The notes: a model not told the origin generated them from the letters alone. A stretch of 50,522 nt of DNA from Propionibacteriaceae bacterium (GCA_031272505.1 JAISTQ010000029.1:1-50522), one strand, 5' to 3'. Shown: positions 35,571 to 44,940, counted from the stretch's first letter. A program made the numbers and translations.

Positions 35571-36575
35571 GTGAGATGTCCGCGTTGTGGGGCGCAGGTG
35601 GCGCTCGGGGCGAAGTTTTGCGCGAGGTGCGGGTTGGCGTTTGCGGGGGCGGTGCCGGATGCGGATCCGAATCTGCCGTTTTCGCCGACAGGCGCGCCGG
35701 TGTCGTTTGCGCCGCCGGTGGTGAACGAGGTGGTGGCTCCCCCATCGGCTGCTCCGGAGGAGAGCCAGCCGGACAAAAAGAGTGGCAAGGTGGGGAAGAT
35801 CGCGCTGTGGGCGGCTGTGGAGGCCGCGGTGGTGGCGTTTGTGGTGTCGTTTATCTTCTTCACCTTTGCGGGCCAGCAGTCATCGAAGTGGGAAGGAAAC
35901 GGGTTCGGCAGCGCGGAGGCGGCGGCCACCGGATATGTGGAGGCGCTCAGGAGTGCCGATCCGGAGCAGATCTTCGGCTGCTACGCCATTGAGACACTTG
36001 CGGAGCATTACAACATGCAGGCGGCGCTGGAACGCGCCCAGGCCTACACCCCGACAATGTCTGGTCTCCCCTCGGAAACCGCGCTCGGCGCCCGCATAAA
36101 TGCCACCACTTTTGCCGCCGACGCAGCCCAACTGGTCACCGCCCAGTGGGCGCAGATTGGTGAAATGGGGTTTGATCCTACGGAGACCGTCATGTTCACC
36201 GAAGGCGGCAATGAAGCCGCAGAATTCTATGACCGGCTCACCAACACCTTCACCACCGAATATCTGACCAGCATCCTTGACATTGAGATCTCTAACTTGG
36301 AGGCCATCGACCCCAGTGTTGCTCAGGTTGCCACCGCCGAACAATTCCAGCGCACCATGGAGGCCACCAGGGAGATCTACGGCGCCGACGAACTCGTCGA
36401 GATCCCCGTACTGTTCAGCGCCAAAACCAACCCAGTCAGTTCCTGGAGCGGCGATTACATCCTGTACCTGCAACTGCTCCGCTACGGTGATAGTTGGTAC
36501 GTCTCCCCCAACATCAGCAACACCGCCATGCTCATGGGAATCCCCTCCACCAGCGGCGGTCTGACGCATCGCTAG
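35571..36575 (+). CDS. Zinc-ribbon membrane protein of unknown function
   Basis: 334 residues from GTG 35571 (GAGGGGG upstream). Zinc ribbon at the N-terminus (CPRCGAQVALGAKFCARCG), Pro-rich linker, one membrane segment near 76-100 (IALWAAVEAAVVAFVVSFIFFTFAG), then an extracellular domain of about 230 residues that begins with a DUF4878/NTF2-like helix (ATGYVEALRSADPEQIFGCY). Domain architecture is common in actinobacteria, where the ribbon faces the cytoplasm. The function is unknown. Its stop overlaps the stop of the XerC-like gene by four bases. Confidence 0.75.
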   Translation: MRCPRCGAQVALGAKFCARCGLAFAGAVPDADPNLPFSPTGAPVSFAPPVVNEVVAPPSAAPEESQPDKKSGKVGKIALWAAVEAAVVAFVVSFIFFTFAGQQSSKWEGNGFGSAEAAATGYVEALRSADPEQIFGCYAIETLAEHYNMQAALERAQAYTPTMSGLPSETALGARINATTFAADAAQLVTAQWAQIGEMGFDPTETVMFTEGGNEAAEFYDRLTNTFTTEYLTSILDIEISNLEAIDPSVAQVATAEQFQRTMEATREIYGADELVEIPVLFSAKTNPVSSWSGDYILYLQLLRYGDSWYVSPNISNTAMLMGIPSTSGGLTHR

Positions 36576-37504
36576 GCCCGTGGGTGGGCCTGGTTGAAGG
36601 CGGCGCGGAGGCGGTCTTGGGTGACGTGGGTGTAGAGCTGGGTGGTGGCCAGGGAGGCGTGGCCGAGCAATTCCTGGACGCTGCGCAGGTCGGCTCCCCC
36701 TTGCAGCAGATGGGTGGCCATCGCGTGGCGCAGGCCGTGCGGGCCGAGGTCGGGGGCGTCGGGAATTTGGGCGAGCACCCGGTGCACCAAGCGGCGCACC
36801 ACCCGCTGGTCGATGCGGGCACCGCGATCCCCCACAAACACCGCCAGCTCGCCAGGATTGGCGAGCAGGTGGCGGGCATCCAGCCAGGCTTGCAGCGCCC
36901 GGAAGGCGGGACGTCCGAGCGGCACCACCCGTTCCTTGTTGCCTTTGCCGAGCACCCGGATCACTCCGCGCGCCCAATCGATGGCGAGCACGTCCAGCCC
37001 CGTCAACTCGGCGACGCGCACTCCCCCGCCATAAAGCACCTCGATGATCGCCGCATCCCGCAAGGCGCGGGCCCGGCCCGTCTCGTCCTTGGCGGCCGCC
37101 ACCGCCGCCGAAAGCACTTCGAACATCGCCTCCGCCTCGGGGGTCTCCAACGTCGGCGGCAAATGCCGGGCGGCCTTCGGCGAACGCAGCGTGGCGGACG
37201 GATCGACGGCCAACTGCCCGGTGCGCGTCAACCAACCAAAGAAGGCCCGCACCGCGGAGACCTCGCGTTGCAAGGTGGTGCGCTCCCGTCCAATCTGAAG
37301 CTGCAACGCCAGCCAGGTGCGCAGGTGCCGGATGTCGATCTCTTCCAAATCCACCACCCGCTCGGCGAGCAGCCATTCGAGCAGCAAAGTGATGTCCGAG
37401 CAATACGCCTTCACGGTATGCTCGGCGCGCCCATTGGCCCGCAAGTGCGCGGCAAAGTCAGTTTTGTGGGCCGCCACATCGATTGCTGGCATGTGAATCA
37501 GCAT
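36572..37504 (-). CDS. xerC: Tyrosine recombinase XerC-like
   Basis: 310 residues from ATG 37504; an alternative ATG lies at 37492. The frame extends far upstream (to 38485), but that part is antisense to the deformylase. SAM-like N-terminal core-binding domain (about 10-95), then the catalytic domain with Arg in GGGVRVAELTGL, Lys in LGKGNKERVVPLG, HGLRHAMATHL, GHASLATTQ and Tyr in LYTHV. The length fits XerC/XerD, which resolve chromosome dimers at dif. No attachment site or integrase-type arm-binding domain is seen, so a housekeeping role is likelier than a phage integrase. Confidence 0.85.
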   Translation of the reverse strand: MLIHMPAIDVAAHKTDFAAHLRANGRAEHTVKAYCSDITLLLEWLLAERVVDLEEIDIRHLRTWLALQLQIGRERTTLQREVSAVRAFFGWLTRTGQLAVDPSATLRSPKAARHLPPTLETPEAEAMFEVLSAAVAAAKDETGRARALRDAAIIEVLYGGGVRVAELTGLDVLAIDWARGVIRVLGKGNKERVVPLGRPAFRALQAWLDARHLLANPGELAVFVGDRGARIDQRVVRRLVHRVLAQIPDAPDLGPHGLRHAMATHLLQGGADLRSVQELLGHASLATTQLYTHVTQDRLRAAFNQAHPRA

Positions 37505-37561
37505 AGAATAAGACCGCTGAGAGATTCGTGAGGCGCCGCGCGGCACCAGTTGGAGGATATT

Positions 37562-38149
37562 TTGCTCGAAGACCTGATGGAAGGTGGCTCCATCCGTCCG
37601 ATCACCCGTTGGGGTGAGCCGGTGATGCACGCCAAGACCGAGCTGATCGAAGTCTTTGACGACGCCTTGCGCGAGTTGGCGCGCGACATGTTCGCCACCA
37701 TGGACGCCGCCGAAGGAGTGGGCTTGGCAGCCACCCAAGTGGGCCTCGGCATTTCCCTCTTCGTCTTCCGCTGCCCCGATCTGGACGGCAGATTGGTCTC
37801 CGGGGCGATCTGCAACCCGGTGGTCACACTGCCCAGCGGGGACGAGCGCAACCTCGAATCGACGGATGAGGGCTGCCTCTCGCTGCCCGGAGGCTTCCAG
37901 CCGCTGGCCCGCCCGGACCACGCCACCTGCACCGGCATCGACGTCTTTGGCGAACCGGTCACCGTGGCCGGGACAGGTTTGCTGGCCCGCTGCCTCCAGC
38001 ACGAGACGGACCATCTGGACGGCGTGGTCTTCGGGGACCGGCTCTCCAGCCGCACCCGCAAGAAGCTCTACGAGCAGGCTGACTCCTTGAAGCACCTGTA
38101 CCCCGCCGATTGGCCGGTGTCCCCCAAACTCACCAGCGCGGACGGCTAA
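37562..38149 (+). CDS. def: Peptide deformylase
   Basis: 195 residues from TTG 37562, five bases after GGAGG. A TTG at 37550 lies before that ribosome site, and an ATG at 37577 is possible. Motifs of the family are complete: GVGLAATQVG (Thr in place of the usual Asn), EGCLSLPG (metal Cys) and QHETDHLDG (HExxH). It removes formyl groups from new proteins, using a bound metal ion. The A-T-Q variation is a minor departure from AANQ. Confidence 0.93.
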   Translation: MLEDLMEGGSIRPITRWGEPVMHAKTELIEVFDDALRELARDMFATMDAAEGVGLAATQVGLGISLFVFRCPDLDGRLVSGAICNPVVTLPSGDERNLESTDEGCLSLPGGFQPLARPDHATCTGIDVFGEPVTVAGTGLLARCLQHETDHLDGVVFGDRLSSRTRKKLYEQADSLKHLYPADWPVSPKLTSADG

Positions 38150-39118
38150 ATGCGCCGCTCGCCCATCGACCCGTTCCTGCTGGCGATCATCGCCGCCGCG
38201 GTCATCGGCACGTTGCTGCCGGTGCAGGGCTGGGGGGTGGACGCCTTCGAGTGGCTGATCAACGTCGCCATCTTCGCGCTCTTCTTCCTTTTCGGCACCC
38301 GCCTCTCCCCCGCCGAGACCCTGGCGGGCCTGAAGAACTGGCGGCTGCACCTGACGATCCTGGGCTTCACCTATGTGCTCTTTCCACTGCTGGGGCTGGC
38401 GATCCGCTTCCTCGCCCCTGAGCTGCTCTCCCCCGGCCTGCTGCTCGGCATCGTCTTTTTGACGCTGGTGCCCTCCACCGTGCAATCCTCGGTGGCCTTC
38501 ACCTCCATCGCCAAAGGCAACGTGGCGGCCGCCGTGGTCTCGGCTTCCGCGTCAAACATCCTCGGCGTCTTCCTCACCCCGCTGCTCACCTTCCTAGTTC
38601 TCTCCAGCGAGCATTTCACCATCTCCGCCGCCGCGGTGCTCGACATCGCGCTGCAGATCTTCGCCCCCTTCGTGCTCGGCCAATTGCTGCGCCGCTGGAC
38701 GGCCAAATGGGTGCTCGCCCACCCGCAGACCAAGCTGGTCGACCGGGGCGTGGTGGTGTTGGTGGTCTATTCGGCGTTCGCCTCCGGTATGCGCGAGGGC
38801 ATCTGGACGCAGGTCACCTGGGTGGAGATCCTGATCGTGATCGCGCTCGCGCTCGCCTTGCTAGGCATCATGCTGCCGCTTACCTGGTATCTGGCGCGGC
38901 GGCTCGGTTTCAGCATTGCGGACGCGATTGCCATCCAGTTCTGCGGCACCAAGAAGTCGCTGGCCACCGGCCTGCCGATGGCCGGGGTGCTCTTCGCGGG
39001 AACGCCGGTGGGGCTCGTCATCCTGCCGCTGGTGATCTTCCACCAAGCGCAACTGATGGCCTGCGCCACCCTGGCCGCCCGTTACGCCAAACGGGAAGAC
39101 GCTAAATCGCCCGGTTAG
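38150..39118 (+). CDS. SBF-like bile acid:sodium symporter family transporter
   Basis: 322 residues with about nine to ten membrane segments. Resembles the YfeH/SBF-like branch (FFLFGTRLSPAETLAGLKNWRLH near 45; LVPSTVQSSVAFTSIAKGNVAAAV near 115; FCGTKKSLATGLPMAGVLF near 265). The substrate is unknown; in this branch it need not be bile acid. The ATG follows the deformylase stop directly. Its 3' end overlaps the convergent ABC ATPase gene by 17 bases. Confidence 0.85.
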   Translation: MRRSPIDPFLLAIIAAAVIGTLLPVQGWGVDAFEWLINVAIFALFFLFGTRLSPAETLAGLKNWRLHLTILGFTYVLFPLLGLAIRFLAPELLSPGLLLGIVFLTLVPSTVQSSVAFTSIAKGNVAAAVVSASASNILGVFLTPLLTFLVLSSEHFTISAAAVLDIALQIFAPFVLGQLLRRWTAKWVLAHPQTKLVDRGVVVLVVYSAFASGMREGIWTQVTWVEILIVIALALALLGIMLPLTWYLARRLGFSIADAIAIQFCGTKKSLATGLPMAGVLFAGTPVGLVILPLVIFHQAQLMACATLAARYAKREDAKSPG

Positions 39119-39905
39119 CCCGCCCGCGCACCGCGTGGGCCGTCCAGCGTCCGTCCATCTTGAAGACCTCCAGCGGGAAGTCAAAAGCCTTGGAGAGATT
39201 CTCCGAGGTGAGGGTGAAATCCAGATAACCGGCCGCTACCACTTTGCCGTGGTTCATCAACATGATGTGGCTGGCCCCCTGCGGGATTTCCTCGACGTGG
39301 TGGGTGACCATGATCGTCGCCGGCGCGAACTCGTTTTCGCAGATGTCGGAGATGGTGTCCACCAAATCTTCGCGGGCGGCGAGATCCAGCCCGGAAGCCG
39401 GCTCGTCAAGCAGCAGCAACTCCGGATCGGTCATCATCGCGCGGGCGATCTGGACACGCTTGCGCTCCCCCTCCGAAAGCGTGCCATAGGTGCGCTGGGC
39501 GAGATCGTCAATGCGGAGCTGGAACATGATGTCGTCCGCCCGCTCGAAATCCGCCTGCTCATAGTTTTCGCGCCACCGGCCCGTCACCCCATAGGCGGCC
39601 GAGATCACTACGTCGGCCACGGATTCCGCCTTGGGCAACTGGTCGGCCAAGATCGCCGAAGCCATCCCGATCCGGGGGCGAAGCTCGAAGACGTCCACCC
39701 GGCCCAGCTCTTGATCCAAGACTTTTACGGTGCCCTTTGACGGGTGCAGTTGCGCGGCCGCGAGCTGGAGCAGCGTTGTCTTCCCGGCCCCGTTCGGCCC
39801 GATGACGACCCAGCGTTCATTCGGCTCGACGACCCAGTTCACGCCGGAGACCAACTCCTTGCGCGAACGGATCAGCGAGACGTTCTGAAATTCCAGCACT
39901 GGCAC
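39102..39905 (-). CDS. ABC transporter ATP-binding protein (YlmA/ModF-like)
   Basis: 267 residues, a single nucleotide-binding domain. Walker A GPNGAGKTTLL, signature LSEGERKRVQIARAM, Walker B LLLLDEPASGLD, and H-loop VTHHVEEIP. No membrane partner gene is adjacent, which is common for the YlmA-type proteins. An ATP-driven role is sure; the cargo is unknown. Confidence 0.83.
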   Translation of the reverse strand: MPVLEFQNVSLIRSRKELVSGVNWVVEPNERWVVIGPNGAGKTTLLQLAAAQLHPSKGTVKVLDQELGRVDVFELRPRIGMASAILADQLPKAESVADVVISAAYGVTGRWRENYEQADFERADDIMFQLRIDDLAQRTYGTLSEGERKRVQIARAMMTDPELLLLDEPASGLDLAAREDLVDTISDICENEFAPATIMVTHHVEEIPQGASHIMLMNHGKVVAAGYLDFTLTSENLSKAFDFPLEVFKMDGRWTAHAVRGRANRAI

Positions 39906-39964
39906 GCTTCGAGAATAGTGGATACCGCCCGCCGAGAGGCGGTACCGCGCCGTAGCATTTAGCT

Positions 39965-40723
39965 ATGCAATTACTGGCGGGCAAGCGCATTCTGGTCACC
40001 GGCATCACCAACGCGGACTCCATCGCCTTCAGGGTGGCGCAGATCGCCCAACTCGAAGGAGCCGAAGTGGTGGTGACGGCCCTGCCCCGCGCGGCCGCCG
40101 CCGCCTCCCGCGCGTTGGCCGCCCTGCCCACCACGCCCGAACTGATCGAGTTGGACGTCACCGACGCCGCGCAGCTTGCCGCCCTGCCCGCCCAGGTGGG
40201 CCCGCTGGACGGCCTCGTCCACTCCATCGCCTTCGCCTCCCCGAAACGCGCCCTCGGCGGCAAGTTCCTGGACACCGAATGGGACGACGTGGCCCTCGCG
40301 CTGCACACCTCCGCCTACTCGCTGGTCTCGCTCACCCGCGCGCTGCTGCAGGTTTTCCGCGAATCGGCCTCCGTCGTCGGTCTGACGTTTGACGCCTCGG
40401 CGTCCTGGCCCGGCTACGACTGGATGGGGGTCGCCAAAGCGGCCCTGGAGGGCGCCAACCGCTACCTCGCCCGCTACCTCGGCCCGATGGGCTTGCGCTG
40501 CAACCTGGTCGCCTCCGGCCCCATCGACACCATCGCCAAGACCGCCATCCCCGGCTCCGCCGACTACAACGACGTCTGGAACCAGCGCGCCCCCCTCGGC
40601 TGGGACGCCTCCGACGCCACCGACCCCGCCAAAGCCGTCATCGTGCTGCTCTCCGACTGGCTCACCGCCACCACCGGTGAAATCCTCTTCGTCGACGGCG
40701 GCGTCCACTCCACCGGCGCCTAG
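39965..40723 (+). CDS. fabI: Enoyl-ACP reductase, InhA-like
   Basis: 252 residues, short-chain dehydrogenase fold. NAD-binding GITNADSIAFRVAQIA near the N-terminus; active site FDASASWPGYDWMGVAKAALEGANRYLARYLGP, with the Tyr and Lys spaced YxxMxxxK as in InhA; C-terminal LLSDWLTATTGEILFVDGGVH. It performs the last reduction of fatty acid elongation. The InhA-type loop supports an actinobacterial host. Confidence 0.92.
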   Translation: MQLLAGKRILVTGITNADSIAFRVAQIAQLEGAEVVVTALPRAAAAASRALAALPTTPELIELDVTDAAQLAALPAQVGPLDGLVHSIAFASPKRALGGKFLDTEWDDVALALHTSAYSLVSLTRALLQVFRESASVVGLTFDASASWPGYDWMGVAKAALEGANRYLARYLGPMGLRCNLVASGPIDTIAKTAIPGSADYNDVWNQRAPLGWDASDATDPAKAVIVLLSDWLTATTGEILFVDGGVHSTGA

Positions 40724-40818
40724 CTCAGGGGAGATTAGGGGTCGATCCGAAGAGCGGGTGAGGGTGGGAATCTGTAGGCTGGGCGTGAGAGGTTTACTAC
40801 CGGCCTGAAAGGGAGATT

Positions 40819-42009
40819 ATGAGTACCGAAGTCAATCCTGAAGAAGTCTTTTCGTTGGATCCGCCAGCCCCGTCCAAGGACGTGGTGCCGACCCAGGCGC
40901 CGAAGATGGCGCCAAAGGTGGAAATGGAACGGATTCCGGTGTTGGATGCCAAAGTTGACGAGTTCCTGGCGGCGTTGCAGACGGCCGAGCCGGGCTCGCC
41001 GGAAGTCGCCGCGCAAGCGGATGCCGTGCGGGCGATGGGCGACACCGACATCCGCAAGGCGGCCGAAACGTCAAACCGGCTGTTGAACTCGCCGGTGAAG
41101 GCCGTCAAGGAAGGCGGCGTCGAGGAAGGCTCGACGGTGGCGAAGGCGTTGCTGGAGTTGCGCCGCACCGTGGAGACGCTGGATCCGGCGGGCGGCCGGG
41201 GCCAGGAGAAGAAGTTCCTGGGGATTTTCCCGACGGGCAAGTCGAAAGACTATTTCCGCAAGTACCAAAGCTCGCAGGCGCAGTTGGACGCGATTCTGCA
41301 CGCGCTGCGTTCCGGCCAGGATGAGCTGGGCAAGGACAACGCGGCGCTGAACCTGGAGAAGCAGAATTTGTGGGACATGATGGCCCGGCTGAACCAGTAC
41401 GTCTACATCGCCGAGCAGTTGGACGACAAGTTGACGGCCCAGATCGCCGAGTTGAAGGCCACCGATCCAGACAAGGCGAAGGCTTTGGAGCAAGATGTGC
41501 TCTTCTATGTGCGGCAGAAGCACCAGGATCTGCTCACCCAGTTGGCGGTGTCGGTGCAGTCGTATCTGGCGATGGACATCATCATCAAGAACAACATCGA
41601 GCTGATCAAAGGCGTGGACCGGGCTTCCACGACGACGGTTTCGGCGCTGCGCACGGCGGTGATCGTGGCGCAGGCGGTGGGCAACCAGAAGCTGGTGCTG
41701 GATCAGATCACCGCGTTGAACACCACCACGTCGACGATCATCGAAAGCACCTCGATGGCGCTGCGGAAGAACTCGGCAGACATCCAGGAGCAGGCGGCTT
41801 CGGCGACCATCGGCATGGAGCAGTTGCAGAACGCGTTTGCGAACATCTACGCCACCATGGACGCCATCGACGAGTTCAAGGGCAAGGCCCTGGAGACGAT
41901 GAGCCAGACGGTGGCCCAGTTGGAGGGCCATGTCGCCCAGTCCAAGCTGTACTTGGAGCGCGTTAGGCAGTCCGACGAACATCCGACCCCCGAGATCACC
42001 ATTGACTGA
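40819..42009 (+). CDS. TelA/KlaA family toxic-anion resistance protein
   Basis: 396 residues, TelA family. The conserved helical core is seen in YFRKYQSSQAQLDAILHALRSGQDELGKDNAALNLEKQNLWDMMARL (about 135-185) and in the long coiled helices to residue 380. TelA proteins are found with tellurite resistance and in Ter-type stress operons, but their mechanism is unclear. GGGAG precedes the ATG. First gene of a five-gene run; its stop overlaps the next start by one base (TGATG). Confidence 0.85.
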   Translation: MSTEVNPEEVFSLDPPAPSKDVVPTQAPKMAPKVEMERIPVLDAKVDEFLAALQTAEPGSPEVAAQADAVRAMGDTDIRKAAETSNRLLNSPVKAVKEGGVEEGSTVAKALLELRRTVETLDPAGGRGQEKKFLGIFPTGKSKDYFRKYQSSQAQLDAILHALRSGQDELGKDNAALNLEKQNLWDMMARLNQYVYIAEQLDDKLTAQIAELKATDPDKAKALEQDVLFYVRQKHQDLLTQLAVSVQSYLAMDIIIKNNIELIKGVDRASTTTVSALRTAVIVAQAVGNQKLVLDQITALNTTTSTIIESTSMALRKNSADIQEQAASATIGMEQLQNAFANIYATMDAIDEFKGKALETMSQTVAQLEGHVAQSKLYLERVRQSDEHPTPEITID

Positions 42010-42461
42010 TGCCCACTTATGAGGAGATCCTGGCCGCCATCGTCCGGGTAGAGCAGTTGGTCTGCCGCACCGACGTGCCCACGGTGGTGACCGCCCGCGT
42101 GCTCCGGATCACCCGGGTGCTGCGCGAGTTGCTTCCCCGCCTCTCCCACCTCGGCTTGGGCTCTTGGGACGCCTATTCGGTGATGGCGACGGCCACCGAC
42201 TACCTCCCCGAGGCCGTCAACGCCTATCTGAGGCTGCCCCGCAACTGGGCGGACACCCGGCCCATCTCGAACGGCAAGACCTCGCTGATGCTGCTGGTCG
42301 AACAGTTGGAGTTGCTCACCACCACCGTCGACGAACTCTTTGACGCGGCCGTCCGCCAGGACGCCAACGACCTGGTGGTGCATGGGCTGTTCCTCAAAGA
42401 GCGGTTCGCTGCCGGGGTCGAGGTGGAAAACCTCACTGAGCAGGCAGGCGTGCAGCCGTGA
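42009..42461 (+). CDS. Small helical protein of unknown function in TelA operon
   Basis: 150 residues. Rich in helix with repeated Leu; contains RITRVLRELLPRLSHL, YLRLPRNWAD and SLMLLVEQLELLTTTVDELFDAAV. I recognise no named family. The start overlaps the telA stop and the end overlaps the kinase start, so the protein is probably made in a fixed ratio with them, perhaps as a scaffold. Confidence 0.75.
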   Translation: MPTYEEILAAIVRVEQLVCRTDVPTVVTARVLRITRVLRELLPRLSHLGLGSWDAYSVMATATDYLPEAVNAYLRLPRNWADTRPISNGKTSLMLLVEQLELLTTTVDELFDAAVRQDANDLVVHGLFLKERFAAGVEVENLTEQAGVQP

Positions 42462-43822
42462 GCAACTTCCCCACTCCGCCCGGCGCCATCGGCAAGCCCG
42501 CCGACGCCACCGCGGTGCTGCGGTTCCTCTCCGACCTACGCGCCTGGGTCACCGACACCAAAGACGCCCTCGACGACGCGGACCAGGCGATCCTGGCCAG
42601 CGGCCATCCCCGGGATTTCCAGGCCGACATCACCCTGGCCATGTCACTGTGGCAGGCGGTGCAGACCCGCCAGCAGCAATTGCTGGCCCGCTGGGATTCC
42701 GGACGGGTGGACGCGGTGGCTTTGAACGAGATCACCCAGTTGGTCTTCGGGCGGCTCGACAACACCGGCCAGTCGGCGTTCAATCTCCCTGAGGCAGGCC
42801 GGCTGGTGAACGCGCTCTTGGACAAGCTGCGCAGCCAGTTGGGCCTCGGATTTGACGTGATCATGCGGCAGGTTCGCGGTTTGCGCGCCCAGGTTACCCG
42901 CATCGAGGAGCAGTTGCCGTCCGTCCCGCCCAGCATCCAGGACGGCTACCGGGCGCAGGTGGACGGGCTGCGGCCCCAGTTGGAGGGGTTGGTTTCCAAG
43001 CAGGCGCGCGGCGGCGACGTGGTCGGCGAGTTGCAGGCCTTCACGATTCGCGCGGCGAAGCTGGAACGCGACCTGATCGTGGCGGCCACCCCGAAACCCG
43101 CCGGGGAGGCGCGGCTGCGTCCGGGCGAGCTGGTGGCCGGGCAGTATCGGGTGGTGGAGCCCATCGCCAAGGGCGGCTTGGGCTGGATCTACTTGGCCAC
43201 GGATCAGCGGGTGGGCGGCCGCCAGGTGGTGCTGAAAGGGTTGGTGGACGAGACCAGCAGGCAGGCGGTGGATGCGGCGGCGAACGAGCGGCAGATGCTG
43301 GCCCGGCTGGGAACCCATCCGTTGATCGTCGAGATCTACAACTGGGTGTGGCACGCCGGGGCGCAATACATCGTGATGGAGTACGTTCCCGGCAAGTCGC
43401 TCAAAGAGCTGCTGGCCAGCGAATCCGTCTCGGTGGAGCGCGCGCTGCGCGATGTGTTGGCGGTGCTGCCCGCGATTGCGTACATCCACTCCCTCGGGCT
43501 GCTCTATGTGGATTTCAAGCCCGCGAACATCATGGTTTCCGCCCAGAAGGTGATGCTGATCGATCTGGGCTCGGTGCGCGAGATTGACGACCGGCGCAGC
43601 TCGGTGCTGGGCACCCCCGGTTTTGCGGCCCCCGAGTTGGCCGAGCAGGGCACCTCCATCGCCACCGACATCTATGCGATTGGCAAGACCCTGGAGACGG
43701 TTTTGGGCGATGCGGACTCGCCTGCGGTCCGCGCGGTAATCGGAAAGGCCACTGCGGACGATCCGGCGGGCCGCTATGCGAATGTGGGCGAGTTGGAACA
43801 GGCGTTGCGTCAGGCGCTGTGA
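42458..43822 (+). CDS. PknG-like serine/threonine protein kinase
   Basis: 454 residues from GTG 42458. An N-terminal helical half (1-215) has no rubredoxin domain. The kinase domain (about 228-450) is close to PknG: GGLGWIYLATDQ, VVLK (Lys260), NERQ (Glu277), IVMEYVPGKSLKELL, YIHSLGLLYVDFKPANIM (Asp352, Asn357), IDLG (Asp369 in place of DFG, as in PknG) and GTPGFAAPEL. It lacks the TPR tail of PknG. No membrane segment, so it is soluble. Known PknG acts on GarA. The kinase is surrounded by vWA and FHA genes, so it may feed an FHA reader here. High confidence of kinase; the target is inferred. Confidence 0.85.
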   Translation: MSNFPTPPGAIGKPADATAVLRFLSDLRAWVTDTKDALDDADQAILASGHPRDFQADITLAMSLWQAVQTRQQQLLARWDSGRVDAVALNEITQLVFGRLDNTGQSAFNLPEAGRLVNALLDKLRSQLGLGFDVIMRQVRGLRAQVTRIEEQLPSVPPSIQDGYRAQVDGLRPQLEGLVSKQARGGDVVGELQAFTIRAAKLERDLIVAATPKPAGEARLRPGELVAGQYRVVEPIAKGGLGWIYLATDQRVGGRQVVLKGLVDETSRQAVDAAANERQMLARLGTHPLIVEIYNWVWHAGAQYIVMEYVPGKSLKELLASESVSVERALRDVLAVLPAIAYIHSLGLLYVDFKPANIMVSAQKVMLIDLGSVREIDDRRSSVLGTPGFAAPELAEQGTSIATDIYAIGKTLETVLGDADSPAVRAVIGKATADDPAGRYANVGELEQALRQAL

Positions 43823-43836
43823 CGGGAAAGGAAGCT

Positions 43837-44895
43837 ATGGAAGCGACGGTTTATCAAAACGAATTCCTGCCGGTGGGCGGGACGGACATCAACGCGATTG
43901 TGGCCTTCGATCCCGGTGCGGACGCCCCGCCCGCGATTGGGGCGGCGGCGGAGATCATCGTGGTGGACGGTTCGGTCTCCATGAAACCGCACTTGGACAC
44001 CCTGCTGGCGGCGGCCGAGACGGCCATCAAGCTGCTCGATCCGGGCAGCCAGTTCGCGGTGCTGGTGGGCACCCACCGGGCGAAGGTGCTCTGCCCGTTG
44101 AAACCGGTGAACGAAGGCACCCAGAATGACGCCGTCAAGGCGCTGCGGGCGCTCACCCCCGAAGGTGGCACGGCAATGGGCACCTGGCTGAAGCTGGCCG
44201 CCCAAGTCTTCACCGTGGGCCAGGCTCCCGCTCCGCGCCATGTGCTGCTCATCGGTGACGGCGGCAATCGCAACGAGCTCCCCGAGCAGTTCTTGAAAGC
44301 GCTGCAGGACGTCACCGGGCAGTTCTCCGCCGACTGCCTCGACATCGGCGCCGACCCGGAGCCCGGCGACCTGCGCTACCGGCTCGCCACCGCGCTGGGC
44401 GGGCAGTTGATAAACCCGATCACCGATCCCCAGCAGTTGGAGAACGTGCTCACCATGGCGCTGCGCCGCTTCTCCCCCGCCTTGGCCAGCCCGACGCTGC
44501 GGCTTTGGCTGCCGGTGGGCACCGAGTTGCTCTACCTCAAGCAGGTCTCTCCCGACGTCACCGAGCTGCCCCCGCCCACCGAGATCACCACCTATCTGCA
44601 CGACTATCCGCTGCGGTGGACGGAATCCGCCGTCCACGAATACCACCTCGGCATCCGGGTGCCGCCCAGCTCCGTGGGCAAGGAACAACTCGCCGCCCGG
44701 CTGGAGTTGCGCTCTGGGCACAAGCTGCTGGCGAACGCGCAGATCCAGGCCCGTTGGTCCTCCCCCGGCGGGCCCATCCCGACGCCGCCGACCCCGGAAC
44801 CCGCGACCGAGCCGCAAACCTCAGATTTCTACACGCCCCCGGTAGCCAACAATCCGCCGCAGTCTGACGAGTCTGACACCACACTGCTGAAATGA
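43837..44895 (+). CDS. von Willebrand factor A domain protein
   Basis: 352 residues from ATG 43837 (AAAGGA upstream); a GTG at 43819 overlaps the kinase stop. The vWA domain (about 36-215) has a MIDAS with Asp44-x-Ser46-x-Ser48 in VVDGSVSM, plus GGTAMG and LLIGDGG. A beta-rich part follows (about 220-310), then a Pro/Thr-rich tail that ends in DESDTTLLK. The tail resembles a phospho-threonine ligand for FHA domains. Cytoplasmic, since there is no signal peptide. Upstream kinase and downstream FHA genes suggest a complex. Confidence 0.85.
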   Translation: MEATVYQNEFLPVGGTDINAIVAFDPGADAPPAIGAAAEIIVVDGSVSMKPHLDTLLAAAETAIKLLDPGSQFAVLVGTHRAKVLCPLKPVNEGTQNDAVKALRALTPEGGTAMGTWLKLAAQVFTVGQAPAPRHVLLIGDGGNRNELPEQFLKALQDVTGQFSADCLDIGADPEPGDLRYRLATALGGQLINPITDPQQLENVLTMALRRFSPALASPTLRLWLPVGTELLYLKQVSPDVTELPPPTEITTYLHDYPLRWTESAVHEYHLGIRVPPSSVGKEQLAARLELRSGHKLLANAQIQARWSSPGGPIPTPPTPEPATEPQTSDFYTPPVANNPPQSDESDTTLLK

Positions 44896-44940
44896 AGCGG
44901 TAGACTCTATTGCGAGAAACAGCTGCACACAGGGGTTGAG

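Noticed and set aside
36572-37504. Phage integrase marking a genomic island
   Set aside because: The length and domain layout are those of XerC/XerD, neighbours are housekeeping genes, and no repeat of the tRNA-Val end was seen near it.
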